A DNA stretch of 64,000 bases from an uncultured Bacteroidaceae bacterium (GCA_905234555.1 CAJOHO010000016.1:22436-86435); one strand, 5' to 3'. Shown: positions 10,515-18,667, counted from the stretch's first letter. Notes: a model not told the origin generated them from the sequence alone. Numbers and translations: made by a program.

Positions 10515-11423
10515 ATGAAACAGAAACATCTCACCCTTGCAGCCCTTGCAATCCTCTGTGGAACTGCGCTCTTTTCCTGCTCCAGAGACGACAACGAATC
10601 GCCGAAAGCCCCCACCACTTTCCACATGACCGTCAACGCCACCAAAGGCACCAACAATGCCTTGCAGGCGCCAGCCGTGAGTCCAACCCGTGCCCTCTCG
10701 CTGAAAGGAAGCACCCTCTATGCCACTTGGTCAACCACCGAGCAAGTCTTTGTCCAAGCCGTGACCCAGGAAAGAACACTCTTCTGGTTCGGAGGACACC
10801 TTTCACCTCAGTCGGACGGCGTGTCAACTACCTTGAGCGGCACCATCTCGCTCACTTCAAGCTGGGCTTCGTCCTTTGAAGATGTTTTTGGTACCTCCGT
10901 GGAACCCTATTTCAATTTCAATCTGCAGTTCCCGCGTAAGGATTGGGAATATACAGGTCAAGTTGGTACACTCTCAGATATAGCACAGAAATACGACTAT
11001 GCCATCGCCAACGCGCAAGTCACCATCGATGGTAACAAGATTACAGGGGTGAAACAAACAGAAACGTTTGAGAACCAGCAGGCCATCGTGAAGTTCACCC
11101 TGAAGGACAGTAGTGGCAATCTCATCGACGCTTCTGCCTTGACCATCTCCGCCACAGGACTTGCCCAGTCAGTATCATTATGGTATAATTCTGAAAGACA
11201 TAGATATGAACCTTACAATATACCAGAAAATGATCCTGGCTCCATCACCATCTCCCTCTCCCCAGCCACCAGCGAGGTTTATGCCGCTCTGCGTGGCATC
11301 AACAACACCACTGTGACGTTGACAGCCACCGTAGGCTCTGACACCTACACGTACACACGAAGTGGTGTCACCTTCGAGCATGGCGAGTACTACGATATCT
11401 CCGTAAAAATGACAAAACAATAA
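10515..11423 (+). CDS. Fimbrillin-like (Mfa-like) lipoprotein
   Basis: 302 residues. A lipoprotein signal peptide ends at LFSC (Cys about 22). Next comes an N-terminal pattern of the fimbrillin family: a TKGTNNALQ segment, TRALSLKGSTLYATW (the usual 'RAL.LdG.tl.A.W' stretch) and a beta-rich body ending in YTYTRSGVTFEHGEYYDISVKM. Related proteins are exported as lipoproteins and serve as fimbrial subunits or adhesins. An AGGAGG at 10501-10506 lies well placed before the ATG and fixes the start. It is probably cotranscribed with the small ORF before it and the DUF4468 gene 13 bp after it. Confidence 0.75.
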   Translation: MKQKHLTLAALAILCGTALFSCSRDDNESPKAPTTFHMTVNATKGTNNALQAPAVSPTRALSLKGSTLYATWSTTEQVFVQAVTQERTLFWFGGHLSPQSDGVSTTLSGTISLTSSWASSFEDVFGTSVEPYFNFNLQFPRKDWEYTGQVGTLSDIAQKYDYAIANAQVTIDGNKITGVKQTETFENQQAIVKFTLKDSSGNLIDASALTISATGLAQSVSLWYNSERHRYEPYNIPENDPGSITISLSPATSEVYAALRGINNTTVTLTATVGSDTYTYTRSGVTFEHGEYYDISVKMTKQ

Positions 11424-11436
11424 TAACAATCCAATC

Positions 11437-12171
11437 ATGAAGAAACTCAGTTTTAGATTTTTCGCTGCCGTCGTGGCTGTTTGTTGTGGAATGAGTGCGC
11501 AGGCACAAGTGATGAAAGCTGCCGACTTGGAGAAATACGCCAAGGAACGCTATGGCGACAAATGGCTCGACGCAGCTGCCAACCTCGCGAACGACATCGT
11601 GCTCGACAAGAACGAGTCGCTCACCTATCAGCAAGTGATAGAGGCACCAGGAAAGACCAAGGAGCAGCTCTATGTTGCCCTCAACTACTGGGCTACAGCC
11701 ACCTTCAAGGACAACCAAGCCATCACGCTCAACGACAAAGAAGCTGGATGCATCATCATCTCATCCACCATTCGCAACATCGTCGAGCACATGGGTACCA
11801 TCAACAAGTACTCCGTCAGCATCACCCCGCTCATCCGTCTCGACATCAAGGACGGACGAGTTCGCGTCACCTACACCGTTCAAAACTACGACATCCTTGC
11901 CGACGCCAGCGGAGGATGGCTCAGCCCTTCCGACAAGAAAGAACGTACGTGGGGCGACTCCAAACGTAAGGCTGACGACAAGACCAACGAGTTCCTCTAC
12001 GACGAACAGTGGGAAATTGCTCATCACTATCCCTTCGTTCAGAAGGACGCACAGAAACGCACCTGTGCCAAAGCCCTCGTCATGACCCATGCCTATTCCA
12101 ACGCCATCATGGACAAGGTGGAGGAATCCCTCGCCCACGGCATTGTAGGCAACGACGACGATGACTGGTAA
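11437..12171 (+). CDS. Secreted DUF4468-type protein
   Basis: 244 residues with a signal peptide (cleavage probably after SAQAQ, residue ~24). The middle, KTKEQLYVALNYW followed by an AGCIIISSTI strand and a VSITPLIRLDIKDGRVRVTYT strand, matches the layout of DUF4468 proteins, which are periplasmic or envelope proteins with a TBP-like fold and unknown function. The C-terminal third carries a charged segment and ends in GNDDDDW. It follows the fimbrillin-like gene by 13 bp and precedes the BspA-like gene by 26 bp on the same strand, so one transcript is likely. Confidence 0.7.
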   Translation: MKKLSFRFFAAVVAVCCGMSAQAQVMKAADLEKYAKERYGDKWLDAAANLANDIVLDKNESLTYQQVIEAPGKTKEQLYVALNYWATATFKDNQAITLNDKEAGCIIISSTIRNIVEHMGTINKYSVSITPLIRLDIKDGRVRVTYTVQNYDILADASGGWLSPSDKKERTWGDSKRKADDKTNEFLYDEQWEIAHHYPFVQKDAQKRTCAKALVMTHAYSNAIMDKVEESLAHGIVGNDDDDW

Positions 12172-12197
12172 TTCGTTGAACAGAAAAACTTAGAAAC

Positions 12198-13373
12198 ATG
12201 AAGAAACTATTCATCTTGCTGGCGCTTCCCTTGGCGTTCTGTTTTGCTGCCTGTGGCGACGATGACGACAAGGATAGCCCAAAGGAACAGATCGAAAACG
12301 ACGAAAACGACGACAACAATCAAGAGCCGGAGAAGGAAGACGATTCTTATCCATTGAATGTCGTGATTGACGAAGACGGAAATGCCTCCAATGGTGGTCT
12401 TTTCGGAGCCATCGACGACGAGAACTTCTATCTTGACTACATCAAATACACCGTCTTAGATGACCATCTGGTTGTTTCCGACTACGACAAAGCATACTTC
12501 AAAGGCGCCGCCAAGATCGTGGCAACAATTACTTACAAGGGGAAAACCTATGAGGTGAAGGAAATAGGCAAATATGACTATGATTATGAAGCATTCCGTG
12601 ATTGCAAGAAACTCACCTCAGTCACCATTCCCAACACAGTAACGAGCATCGGGGGCTATGCTTTTTACAATTGCCCAGAGCTGACCTCTGTCACCCTTCC
12701 CAACTCTGTGACGACCATCGGGGATGAGGCTTTCTTCTACTGCCCAGCGCTGACCTCCATCACCATCCCTAAGAGTGTGACGAGCATGGGGGAAGTGCCT
12801 TTCGGAAGTTGCTCAGGACTCACATCCATTAAAGTGGAAAGTGGTAATCCCAAATACGATTCACGCAACAACTGTAACGCCATTATTGAGACAGAAACAA
12901 ATATCCTGACGACGGGTTGCCAAAACACAACGATTCCCAACTCCGTAACAATCCTTGGATTTTATGCTTTCGTGTACTGCACAGGGTTGACCTCCATCAC
13001 CATCCCGAACTCTGTGACGGCCATTGAGGCTGGTACTTTCTATGCATGCGAGGCACTGACATCCATCACCCTTCCTGAGAGTTTAACGCGTATAGGCTAT
13101 GTCGCTTTCCGGGAATGTAAAAGTCTGACCGACATCACCATTCCCAAGAGTGTGACGCGCATTGAGGCGGAAGCTTTCGCTGATTGCACCAAACTGGAAA
13201 AAGTACATTTCAAGGGTAAAACCCCTCCAATTTGTCCAAGTCATGAAGATTTGTCCTACATCTTTAAAAAGACAGGCCCCAACGGCTACCCCACAGTCTA
13301 TGTCCCCTTAGGCGCTTCCGCCAAGTACAGAGCAGCCTTCAACAATAAAGTCAAAGTCTTCGAAGAAAACTAA
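12198..13373 (+). CDS. BspA-like leucine-rich-repeat surface lipoprotein
   Basis: 391 residues. The lipoprotein signal ends at FAAC, followed by a very acidic linker (Asp/Glu/Asn/Pro, about 19-55). Residues about 135-335 hold roughly seven LRR_5/BspA repeats of 23 residues with the core LTSxTIPxSVTxIGxxAFxxC. The last repeat is followed by a short cap that ends TVYVPLGASAKYRAAF. Proteins of this type bind fibronectin, fibrinogen or other bacteria at the cell surface. Repeat units are similar at DNA level, so copy number may vary by recombination. A hairpin at 13387-13417 follows and may terminate this run of genes. Confidence 0.85.
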   Translation: MKKLFILLALPLAFCFAACGDDDDKDSPKEQIENDENDDNNQEPEKEDDSYPLNVVIDEDGNASNGGLFGAIDDENFYLDYIKYTVLDDHLVVSDYDKAYFKGAAKIVATITYKGKTYEVKEIGKYDYDYEAFRDCKKLTSVTIPNTVTSIGGYAFYNCPELTSVTLPNSVTTIGDEAFFYCPALTSITIPKSVTSMGEVPFGSCSGLTSIKVESGNPKYDSRNNCNAIIETETNILTTGCQNTTIPNSVTILGFYAFVYCTGLTSITIPNSVTAIEAGTFYACEALTSITLPESLTRIGYVAFRECKSLTDITIPKSVTRIEAEAFADCTKLEKVHFKGKTPPICPSHEDLSYIFKKTGPNGYPTVYVPLGASAKYRAAFNNKVKVFEEN

Positions 13374-13381
13374 TCCCCCTC

Positions 13382-13417
13382 ACACCAGCGGCTCCCTGCA
13401 TCAGTCAAGGAGCCGCT
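13382..13417. repeat. 36-bp hairpin direct repeat, left copy
   Basis: This 36-bp sequence (ACACCAGCGGCTCC..GGAGCCGCT) contains a 9-bp perfect stem with a 13-nt loop and is repeated without change at 14223-14258. The two copies flank hicAB. It sits 9 bp after the BspA-like stop codon and can act as its terminator. Confidence 0.75.
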
Positions 13418-13530
13418 TTCGGTATATTCCTTTGAAACGCTTCATGGGACGCTTCATTGTCTGTTCTGTTGGTCAAATAACCAGGATTCAGCAAATAATA
13501 GTTTTCTTTTTTCAAAAAACTGCGCAACAA

Positions 13531-13562
13531 TTTGGGAGGTAACTGGAAAATAGTTACATTTG
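13531..13562 (+). promoter_or_regulatory. Promoter of hicAB (Bacteroidetes type)
   Basis: TTTG at 13531-13534 and TACATTTG at 13555-13562 are 20 bp apart and fit the Bacteroidetes -33/-7 consensus (TTTG and TAnnTTTG). Transcription should start near 13569, about 18 nt before the hicA ATG at 13587. Confidence 0.65.
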
Positions 13563-13586
13563 CATCCGAATAAATATATTATCGAA

Positions 13587-13844
13587 ATGGGAACAAAGGA
13601 GAAACTACGCGAAAGGTTTCGGAAAATGCCTTCAGATTTTACTTTCGACGAGATGCAACGCCTGCTCGAAGGCTATGGCTATCAGAGAGGCGACAAAGGT
13701 AGGACGTCAGGGTCGCGTATCATCTTCAAGAATGGCAACAAGCGCCCCATCATGCTACATAAGCCACACCCAGGGAACATCGTAAAGGGCTATGCAATGA
13801 AGCAGGTTTACGAAGATTTGAAAGAAGCAGGTTTCATCGAATAA
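13587..13844 (+). CDS. hicA: HicA-family toxin (mRNA interferase)
   Basis: 85 residues from the ATG at 13587. The frame opens earlier, but the promoter -7 box lies there, so the later start is preferred. HicA proteins are small double-stranded-RNA-binding-like folds that cleave mRNA. Here the core is GSRIIFKNGNKRPIMLHKPHP followed by a helix KGYAMKQVYEDLKEAGFI. The usual catalytic GSH is GSR, as in a subfamily that instead carries the H-x-PHP histidines, so activity is likely but unproven. The gene precedes hicB by 16 bp, the usual toxin-first order. Confidence 0.75.
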   Translation: MGTKEKLRERFRKMPSDFTFDEMQRLLEGYGYQRGDKGRTSGSRIIFKNGNKRPIMLHKPHPGNIVKGYAMKQVYEDLKEAGFIE

Positions 13845-13860
13845 TAAAGGAGGACATAAT

Positions 13861-14205
13861 ATGAATACAATGACATACAAAGGCTATCTTGGATCAGTAG
13901 CATTCAGCGAGAAAGACAATGTGTTTTATGGAAAGATAGAGGGCATCAACGGATTGGTGAACTTCGAAGGAGAGAGCGTCAAAGAATTGACAGACGCCTT
14001 CCACGAAGCAGTAGATGATTATCTGGCATATTGCGAAGACGAAGGGATTGAACCCGAGAAAAGCTATTCAGGTGTGCTGAACGTCCGGCTCACCCCGGCC
14101 ATCCATCGTCGGATTGCTATTCTTGCTCGTCGTGCCGGAAAAACACTTAATGCGTACATCAAAGAAACACTCGAAGAAAAGGCAGAAGCAGCCGTAGCCC
14201 TGTAA
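13861..14205 (+). CDS. hicB: HicB-family antitoxin
   Basis: 114 residues. The N-terminal HicB fold (MTYKGYLGSVAFSEKDNVF, then GKIEGINGLVNFEGESVKEL with an amphipathic helix) is followed by a ribbon-helix-helix/Arc-like DNA-binding end (NVRLTPAIHRRIAILARRAG). The family neutralises HicA and represses its own promoter through the C-terminal domain. A strong AAGGAGG before the ATG fixes the start. The pair stands alone and is bracketed by a 36-bp direct repeat, which suggests it arrived or moves as a unit. Confidence 0.8.
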   Translation: MNTMTYKGYLGSVAFSEKDNVFYGKIEGINGLVNFEGESVKELTDAFHEAVDDYLAYCEDEGIEPEKSYSGVLNVRLTPAIHRRIAILARRAGKTLNAYIKETLEEKAEAAVAL

Positions 14206-14222
14206 AGGCCAACATCCCCTAT

Positions 14223-14258
14223 ACACCAGCGGCTCCCTGCATCAGTCAAGGAGCCGCT
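14223..14258. repeat. 36-bp hairpin direct repeat, right copy
   Basis: Identical to 13382-13417. It lies 17 bp after hicB and 26 bp before the 3' end of the HigA-like gene on the other strand, so its hairpin can serve as a terminator for one or both genes. Confidence 0.75.
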
Positions 14259-14284
14259 GTGGGTGTAGGGAATATATGCCGCTA

Positions 14285-14596
14285 TCAGAATACGGCAGCT
14301 ATTTTCCGGATATTCTTCAGCACGTCGGTTACAGAAGAGTCATTCCGTGCTGTCTGCATGTTATATTTCGCCTGAAGGTACATCAGCGAATCGGCTGGCA
14401 CATCCAGAACAGCCTCGAACATCAGAGCCGTCTTTGCCGTCAGCGGACGACATCCGTTCAGAATCTCGTTGACCACAGAATAGGTCAGCCCCATACAGTC
14501 AGCCAACTGTCGCTGGGTGATGCCGCGTTCTTCAATCTCGTCCTTCAGCACCTCTCCTGGATGCGTCGGAAATGCCCCGTAACCTAAGTTTCCCAT
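14285..14596 (-). CDS. HigA-like addiction-module antitoxin (XRE)
   Basis: 103 residues. The HigA/VapI hallmark is near the N-terminus: THPGEVLKDEIEERGITQRQLADCMG is a helix-turn-helix of the XRE class, followed by VVNEILNGCRPLTAKTALMFEAVLDV. HigA proteins neutralise HigB ribosome-dependent RNases and repress the operon. A good AAAGGAGG stands before the ATG on the minus strand. No complete higB is present upstream; only a 31-codon open tail ends 15 bp before the ATG (see that entry). The gene may therefore be an orphan antitoxin or regulator. Confidence 0.8.
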   Translation of the reverse strand: MGNLGYGAFPTHPGEVLKDEIEERGITQRQLADCMGLTYSVVNEILNGCRPLTAKTALMFEAVLDVPADSLMYLQAKYNMQTARNDSSVTDVLKNIRKIAAVF

Positions 14597-14611
14597 ATAT
14601 CTGTTCCTCCT

Positions 14612-14707
14612 TTACTTATAATGATTCGATAGCTCCGTGATGTTGCAAATGGTGATTTCTCCTTTGGACGAGGTCTTGAACTTCCTATAAGCTGATTGCC
14701 ATCTTTG
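14612..14707 (-). pseudogene. Possible 3' remnant of the HigA partner gene
   Basis: Between the methyltransferase stop and the HigA-like ATG, one minus-strand frame stays open for 31 codons with protein-like content (ends ICNITELSNHYK, stop at 14612-14614). It is preceded in frame by a stop and has no start codon. In HigBA operons the toxin gene ends at this distance from the antitoxin, so this may be the tail of a lost toxin gene cut by arrival of the methyltransferase. The length is small enough that chance cannot be excluded. Confidence 0.3.
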
Positions 14708-14745
14708 TCAAGTATATATATTTTTTTCAATTGAGTAATAATAAA

Positions 14746-17058
14746 TTATTTCAGAAACTCATATTTGAACAAGTTGGGGACAATCTCTTTTATATAATAA
14801 TCTTTAACTAGGTTACCTAATGTCTCAATGTTGCCGTTTAGTTCTGGGTAGTCAGGTATTGTTTCGCCTGTATCAATATCAACGTGTTCTGTATTCAACT
14901 CTGTCTTTATTTGGTATAGTCCATAGTTGTATGTGGGGTTATAATTAACTGTACTCTTTGCCTGCGACAAAATCTTCTTCCACAGTTCAAGTAACACGAT
15001 TTCTGTTTTGTTTTTCTCTAAATATTGAAGATCCTTGTATGCCAGCGTTTCTCCATTTGTAATATCTAAACAAAGCTGATTCTTGTAGTGCCTATGGTCC
15101 GATCCTATAAATTCCCGCATATGGTTTTGTGGCTCCAGAACGGTGAAAAGCAGACATTTAAGCAAGTACTCATTAAGCAGTCCTTTTTTTATATCAACAA
15201 GATAGATGCTTGCTCCATCCCCAGATTTCATAATACGGCTTCTTTCCGTCCATAACCTGTTATAGGTAACATATCTACTTGCAGCAAACATCGGTAGCTT
15301 TTCCAAATAATTGTCATTGCGCAAGTAAAAGCCGTTGCCGTCATATCTGCCAGCAACTAAAAGGCTTGCCATATTATCGGGATTATCAAATCCACTACTA
15401 TAGACAGCCATGTAGCCAACAATATTCTCATTTATTATTGACTTTATTCGAATAGTAATTGAATCTGTCCTTTCCGTCCCATCCTTACTGCAAAGAATGC
15501 CATCACCAATTTTATCATCCGTGAAAGACCGTTTGTCAAAGTATTTCTGGCTATATGAAGAATGTATTTTCCTAACAGGGAGATCTCCTACAAATGTCAA
15601 CTCATTCTTTGTGTTTATGTCGTAGGCTGATATATAGAAACTGTCGAGATCCTTATCATCTTCATTGCTCCACAAAGCCACCATAATTGTCGCAGCAATA
15701 TTGGTGTGGAAGTGTTTTCTATTAAACGCAAAGCCACCAAGGAATTTTTTTTGAATTAAGTGCTGTGCTTTCCAATACTTTACGGGCGAATAAACAATGT
15801 AACTATCTGTTGGTTGACGCAGGTAATATTTGAAAGCAGACCAGATAAAAACATTGCCTAAATCATTCAAAGCTGTTCCTTTCACTTCTTTCTTCATTTC
15901 CTTGAATGCGTCGTATTGCTTCCATTCTGTGCTTTTCTTCCCTGCATTTTTTTTCTGATGTTCAATAGATGTTGTGTCTGCATAAGGTGGATTCTCGAAT
16001 AGAATAATTGTGCATTGAGAATTGTCAACGTATTGCTTGATAGTTTCATTTGTAATGTACTCCATGCTTAAGGCATTGGCTCCTCTTACCATACCACCAT
16101 TGAATGTATCGATTCTTTCTGATGGCGGAATTATATGTCGTACTTTATCTCCGAAGGTTTCAAGCAGGACCTTGTATTCGTAATATTCGTAGGTGGAAAC
16201 AATTGTATGGGACAGTTCCTCTTCCGTCATTTTTGACTCCAGGTTGCCTGTTCCCGCACATCGGTCAATAATCACGTAGTCATTGTCTTTGGGGACTCTT
16301 TCAATAGCTTTGCGTACTAACAACATCGACTTCTCTGCATATAAAGGATGGGTATAGAAAGCCCCGAGATTTTTCTTGTGTAAAACATCATTCAGACGAT
16401 CCATTAGGTAACGAAACTTTTCATTACTTTTCCCTTTATAAGGATAAATGTAGTTGCGAAATTTGTCGGGTTTTCTTATCTCGCCAATGATTCTTACCTC
16501 ACCTGTCTCATCGCCGATAAATTGGGCTTTTGTTGCAGTTGGATATAGTTTGTAGAAACTGGATGCCCAACCAACGATACAGTTTTCGTCAATATGAATC
16601 TTCGTGTAACATTCCGTTCGTAATAAGCCTATCAGACGTTCTTCTTCAACAGGATTACTATAATCAAGTTTGTTTATAGCATCGCCAGCAACAAACCTTT
16701 CGTTGTTACGCGACGCAGCTCCAGCATATACCATTTCTATCTTATCAAGGTAGTCTTCAGAATGATAGACATAGGCTATCGTATTGTTCAATGAAATCAA
16801 TATGATGTTTGCAGGGATAGGTCGTCCCTTTAGTCTCATCGAAGACAAGTATTTGATAGCTTGTGACAAAACAGCATTCAAATTTTCTATCAGAGTTTTG
16901 AACTCTAACAAATTTCCTCGGACAACACCATCGCTGTAATCTCCTTGCACATCTGAAACATCAAGAGAGTTATCTATACGTGGTAAATACTTTTGCAAGA
17001 ACTCCACTTGTCCTTGCAACTCTTTTTCGTACTTCTTTGAAAATGAATTGTCATTCAT
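14746..17058 (-). CDS. Orphan N6-adenine-specific DNA methyltransferase
   Basis: 770 residues. Motif X-like LGAFYTHP at 231-238, AdoMet-binding motif I as IIDRCAGTGNLE at 263-274, and catalytic motif IV FENPPYAD at 354-361 mark an amino-methyltransferase of the Eco57I/type IIG-like class. About 400 C-terminal residues could hold target recognition; I see no PD-(D/E)xK nuclease. No endonuclease or specificity gene is adjacent, so it may be a solitary methylase, a single-chain restriction-modification enzyme or a defence protein. The gene is clearly more AT-rich than its neighbours, a sign of horizontal transfer. Two inverted repeats lie directly upstream. Confidence 0.75.
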   Translation of the reverse strand: MNDNSFSKKYEKELQGQVEFLQKYLPRIDNSLDVSDVQGDYSDGVVRGNLLEFKTLIENLNAVLSQAIKYLSSMRLKGRPIPANIILISLNNTIAYVYHSEDYLDKIEMVYAGAASRNNERFVAGDAINKLDYSNPVEEERLIGLLRTECYTKIHIDENCIVGWASSFYKLYPTATKAQFIGDETGEVRIIGEIRKPDKFRNYIYPYKGKSNEKFRYLMDRLNDVLHKKNLGAFYTHPLYAEKSMLLVRKAIERVPKDNDYVIIDRCAGTGNLESKMTEEELSHTIVSTYEYYEYKVLLETFGDKVRHIIPPSERIDTFNGGMVRGANALSMEYITNETIKQYVDNSQCTIILFENPPYADTTSIEHQKKNAGKKSTEWKQYDAFKEMKKEVKGTALNDLGNVFIWSAFKYYLRQPTDSYIVYSPVKYWKAQHLIQKKFLGGFAFNRKHFHTNIAATIMVALWSNEDDKDLDSFYISAYDINTKNELTFVGDLPVRKIHSSYSQKYFDKRSFTDDKIGDGILCSKDGTERTDSITIRIKSIINENIVGYMAVYSSGFDNPDNMASLLVAGRYDGNGFYLRNDNYLEKLPMFAASRYVTYNRLWTERSRIMKSGDGASIYLVDIKKGLLNEYLLKCLLFTVLEPQNHMREFIGSDHRHYKNQLCLDITNGETLAYKDLQYLEKNKTEIVLLELWKKILSQAKSTVNYNPTYNYGLYQIKTELNTEHVDIDTGETIPDYPELNGNIETLGNLVKDYYIKEIVPNLFKYEFLK

Positions 17059-17101
17059 ACGCGATTGATAGTTTGAAGATTATGCATTGACTATCAATCG
17101 C
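17059..17101 (-). promoter_or_regulatory. Start-proximal 12-bp hairpin before the methyltransferase
   Basis: GCGATTGATAGT (17061-17072) and its exact complement ACTATCAATCGC (17090-17101) flank a 17-nt loop. In the transcript the stem ends two bases before the ATG at 17058, so it would cover the ribosome entry region; as DNA it could be an operator. Function is inferred. Confidence 0.5.
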
Positions 17102-17132
17102 TGAAGCATAAAGAAAGCGTGATGCCTCTTAT

Positions 17133-17321
17133 GCGTTAAGCTGGGGCAAGCCTAGGAAATGGAACCCCATCCAGTCTATAAGAATGCACCACGCCTATGG
17201 GCGCGAATGCATTGCTATACATTGACTGGAACAGGGATGCCATACCTGACAACCCTTTTCTCTATTACTTTCGAGCGTTTCTTATTCCAAAATAGTTTCC
17301 TAGGCTTTTTTGGCTTAACGC
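17133..17321. repeat. Inverted-repeat-bounded segment upstream of the methyltransferase
   Basis: Left arm 17133-17159 and right arm 17296-17321 are inverted: GCGTTAAGC and AGCCTAGGAAA match perfectly, while the 6-7 bases between them differ. The enclosed 136 bp hold no convincing gene. The arrangement fits an invertible promoter or a small terminal-inverted-repeat element. The rest of the gap 17059-17501 also holds an imperfect hairpin at 17343-17370 (ATTGGTCCGG / CCGAACCAAT). Confidence 0.5.
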
Positions 17322-17501
17322 GAAATAATAGCGAATGCTTTCATTGGTCCGGATTTCTCCCCGAACCAATTGCAAAGGTACTAAATTTATTTATAAATTC
17401 ATGCAGGATTAAAAAAAAGATACAAATTTTTATGCTTGAATCAACAATCAATTACAAATTATGGCTCAAAAGAGGTATTCCAGTTCCTTTCCTTGATATA
17501 C

Positions 17502-18212
17502 TTATGGAATCACAGTAATCAATTCTTCGCCAATTTGATGAATGGCATCAGCCAAACGCCTCAATTGATGTGCACCGGCTTTTTTATGTCCATTGGCATA
17601 ACGTGAAAGTAAGTTCGCATCAACCGATGACACACGATTAATGGCTGCCAGAGAAAGATATGGGCTATACGCCTTCAGCAAAGCCTCTGCATCCAGAAAC
17701 TTAAACTTAAGTTCATAGTTACAGTCACGATAATTTAGCGACTTTCCACGTTCTTCGCTCATAACTCTTTTAACATATGAATCAAGACAATCTTGAGCCA
17801 TCTCCTTTAATTCAGCGAAAGTACCAGCTGTCAAATCCTCTCCCTTTGGTAGGTTATCTCCAAATAAACCGGAAAAATGACCGTTACACCATGATACCGC
17901 AACGCGGATTTTCACAGTTTCTCTCGGTGTATTACGATACAACCTTTTAGGATGTTTCAGCAAACCTTCTCCATGCAGCTTACTTTCTATTTGCAGAGCA
18001 AAATCCATCGGAGTCAGCCCCAACACCTCACAGTAAGAGATTAATTTTGCGACATCAATCTCTCTGTCACCACTCTCCATCTTGGAAATCGTATCCTGTC
18101 TGATCCCCGTTCTTTTAGCGATATCTGTTTGGCTCAGTTTTTGACGCTGTCGCTCAAATTGGAGGAGTTGCCCTATTATTATTCTTCTTTTTCGATTGAG
18201 TTTCTTGTCCAT
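17502..18212 (-). CDS. XRE-HicB fusion regulator (orphan antitoxin-like)
   Basis: 236 residues from the ATG at 18212; the frame opens earlier, but a promoter -7 box lies at 18232-18239. Residues about 10-70 are an XRE helix-turn-helix (LSQTDIAKRTGIRQDTISKME). Residues about 95-150 look like a HicB core (IRVAVSWCNGHFSGLFGDNL, then a helix with ELKEMAQDCLDSYV). The C-terminal 75 residues form a second helix-turn-helix (LSLAAINRVSSVDANLLSRY, then GAHQLRRLADAIHQIGEEL) as in Bacteroides HicB antitoxins. No hicA lies beside it. It diverges from the helicase gene across a 455-bp gap, so it probably regulates that replication module. Confidence 0.7.
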   Translation of the reverse strand: MDKKLNRKRRIIIGQLLQFERQRQKLSQTDIAKRTGIRQDTISKMESGDREIDVAKLISYCEVLGLTPMDFALQIESKLHGEGLLKHPKRLYRNTPRETVKIRVAVSWCNGHFSGLFGDNLPKGEDLTAGTFAELKEMAQDCLDSYVKRVMSEERGKSLNYRDCNYELKFKFLDAEALLKAYSPYLSLAAINRVSSVDANLLSRYANGHKKAGAHQLRRLADAIHQIGEELITVIP

Positions 18213-18667
18213 GCTGAAATAATTTTTGTTGCAAAGGTAAGAATTTTCTGTAACATTATGCCAAAAAGCGTATAAAAAATTCATAGTCCACCTGAAACAC
18301 ATATTCGCGCGATAAGTAATTCCGCCCCTTCTGGGAAACAAATCTCAGCAGGAAAAAACGGAAGGGAATTACGCTTATGGCAAAATAACACTTCTGCAAA
18401 TTGGCACAAATGTGAATAATAGTAACAACGTGCCCCCTCAAAAAGGTAGCATCGCTGGCTGCCCTTGACGGATCGAGAGCAAAGTTGTAAATTTACAGGA
18501 AAGACATCAACATCAAAACGGGCGAATACATTTTGTCCCTGCCATTTTTGAGCGATGTACTATCTTTGCACAAAAAGAGGAACTCCGCATCGACGCACGT
18601 TGTAAGTGCGAAAGTCGAGTATACCTCAGAAGTATTTTCGGATAAATATAAAAACCCCCATATAATC
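18213..18667. other. Divergent regulatory gap before the helicase gene
   Basis: 455 bp without a supported gene. Besides the minus-strand promoter at its left edge, it holds a plus-strand -7 box TATCTTTG at 18561-18568 without a good -33 partner, an imperfect inverted repeat between about 18315 and 18380 (ATAAGTAATTCC / GGAATTACGCTTAT), and a small hairpin-prone leader (18589-18615) before the helicase ATG. It is a likely site of action for the XRE-HicB protein. Confidence 0.4.
18232..18265 (-). promoter_or_regulatory. Putative promoter of the XRE-HicB gene
   Basis: On the minus strand TACCTTTG (18239-18232) matches the -7 consensus, 20 nt before the chosen ATG. A TTTG at 18265-18262 lies 22 bp upstream, slightly longer than usual. 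Confidence 0.45.

Noticed and set aside
12600..13240. Repeat array as a mobile or regulatory element
   Set aside because: The 69-bp periodicity is the leucine-rich repeat of the BspA-like protein.
17159..17518. A 119-residue plus-strand frame in the methylase upstream gap
   Set aside because: No domain, signal or ribosome site; composition is that of non-coding A/T-rich DNA, and it overlaps the inverted repeats and the 3' end of the XRE-HicB gene.
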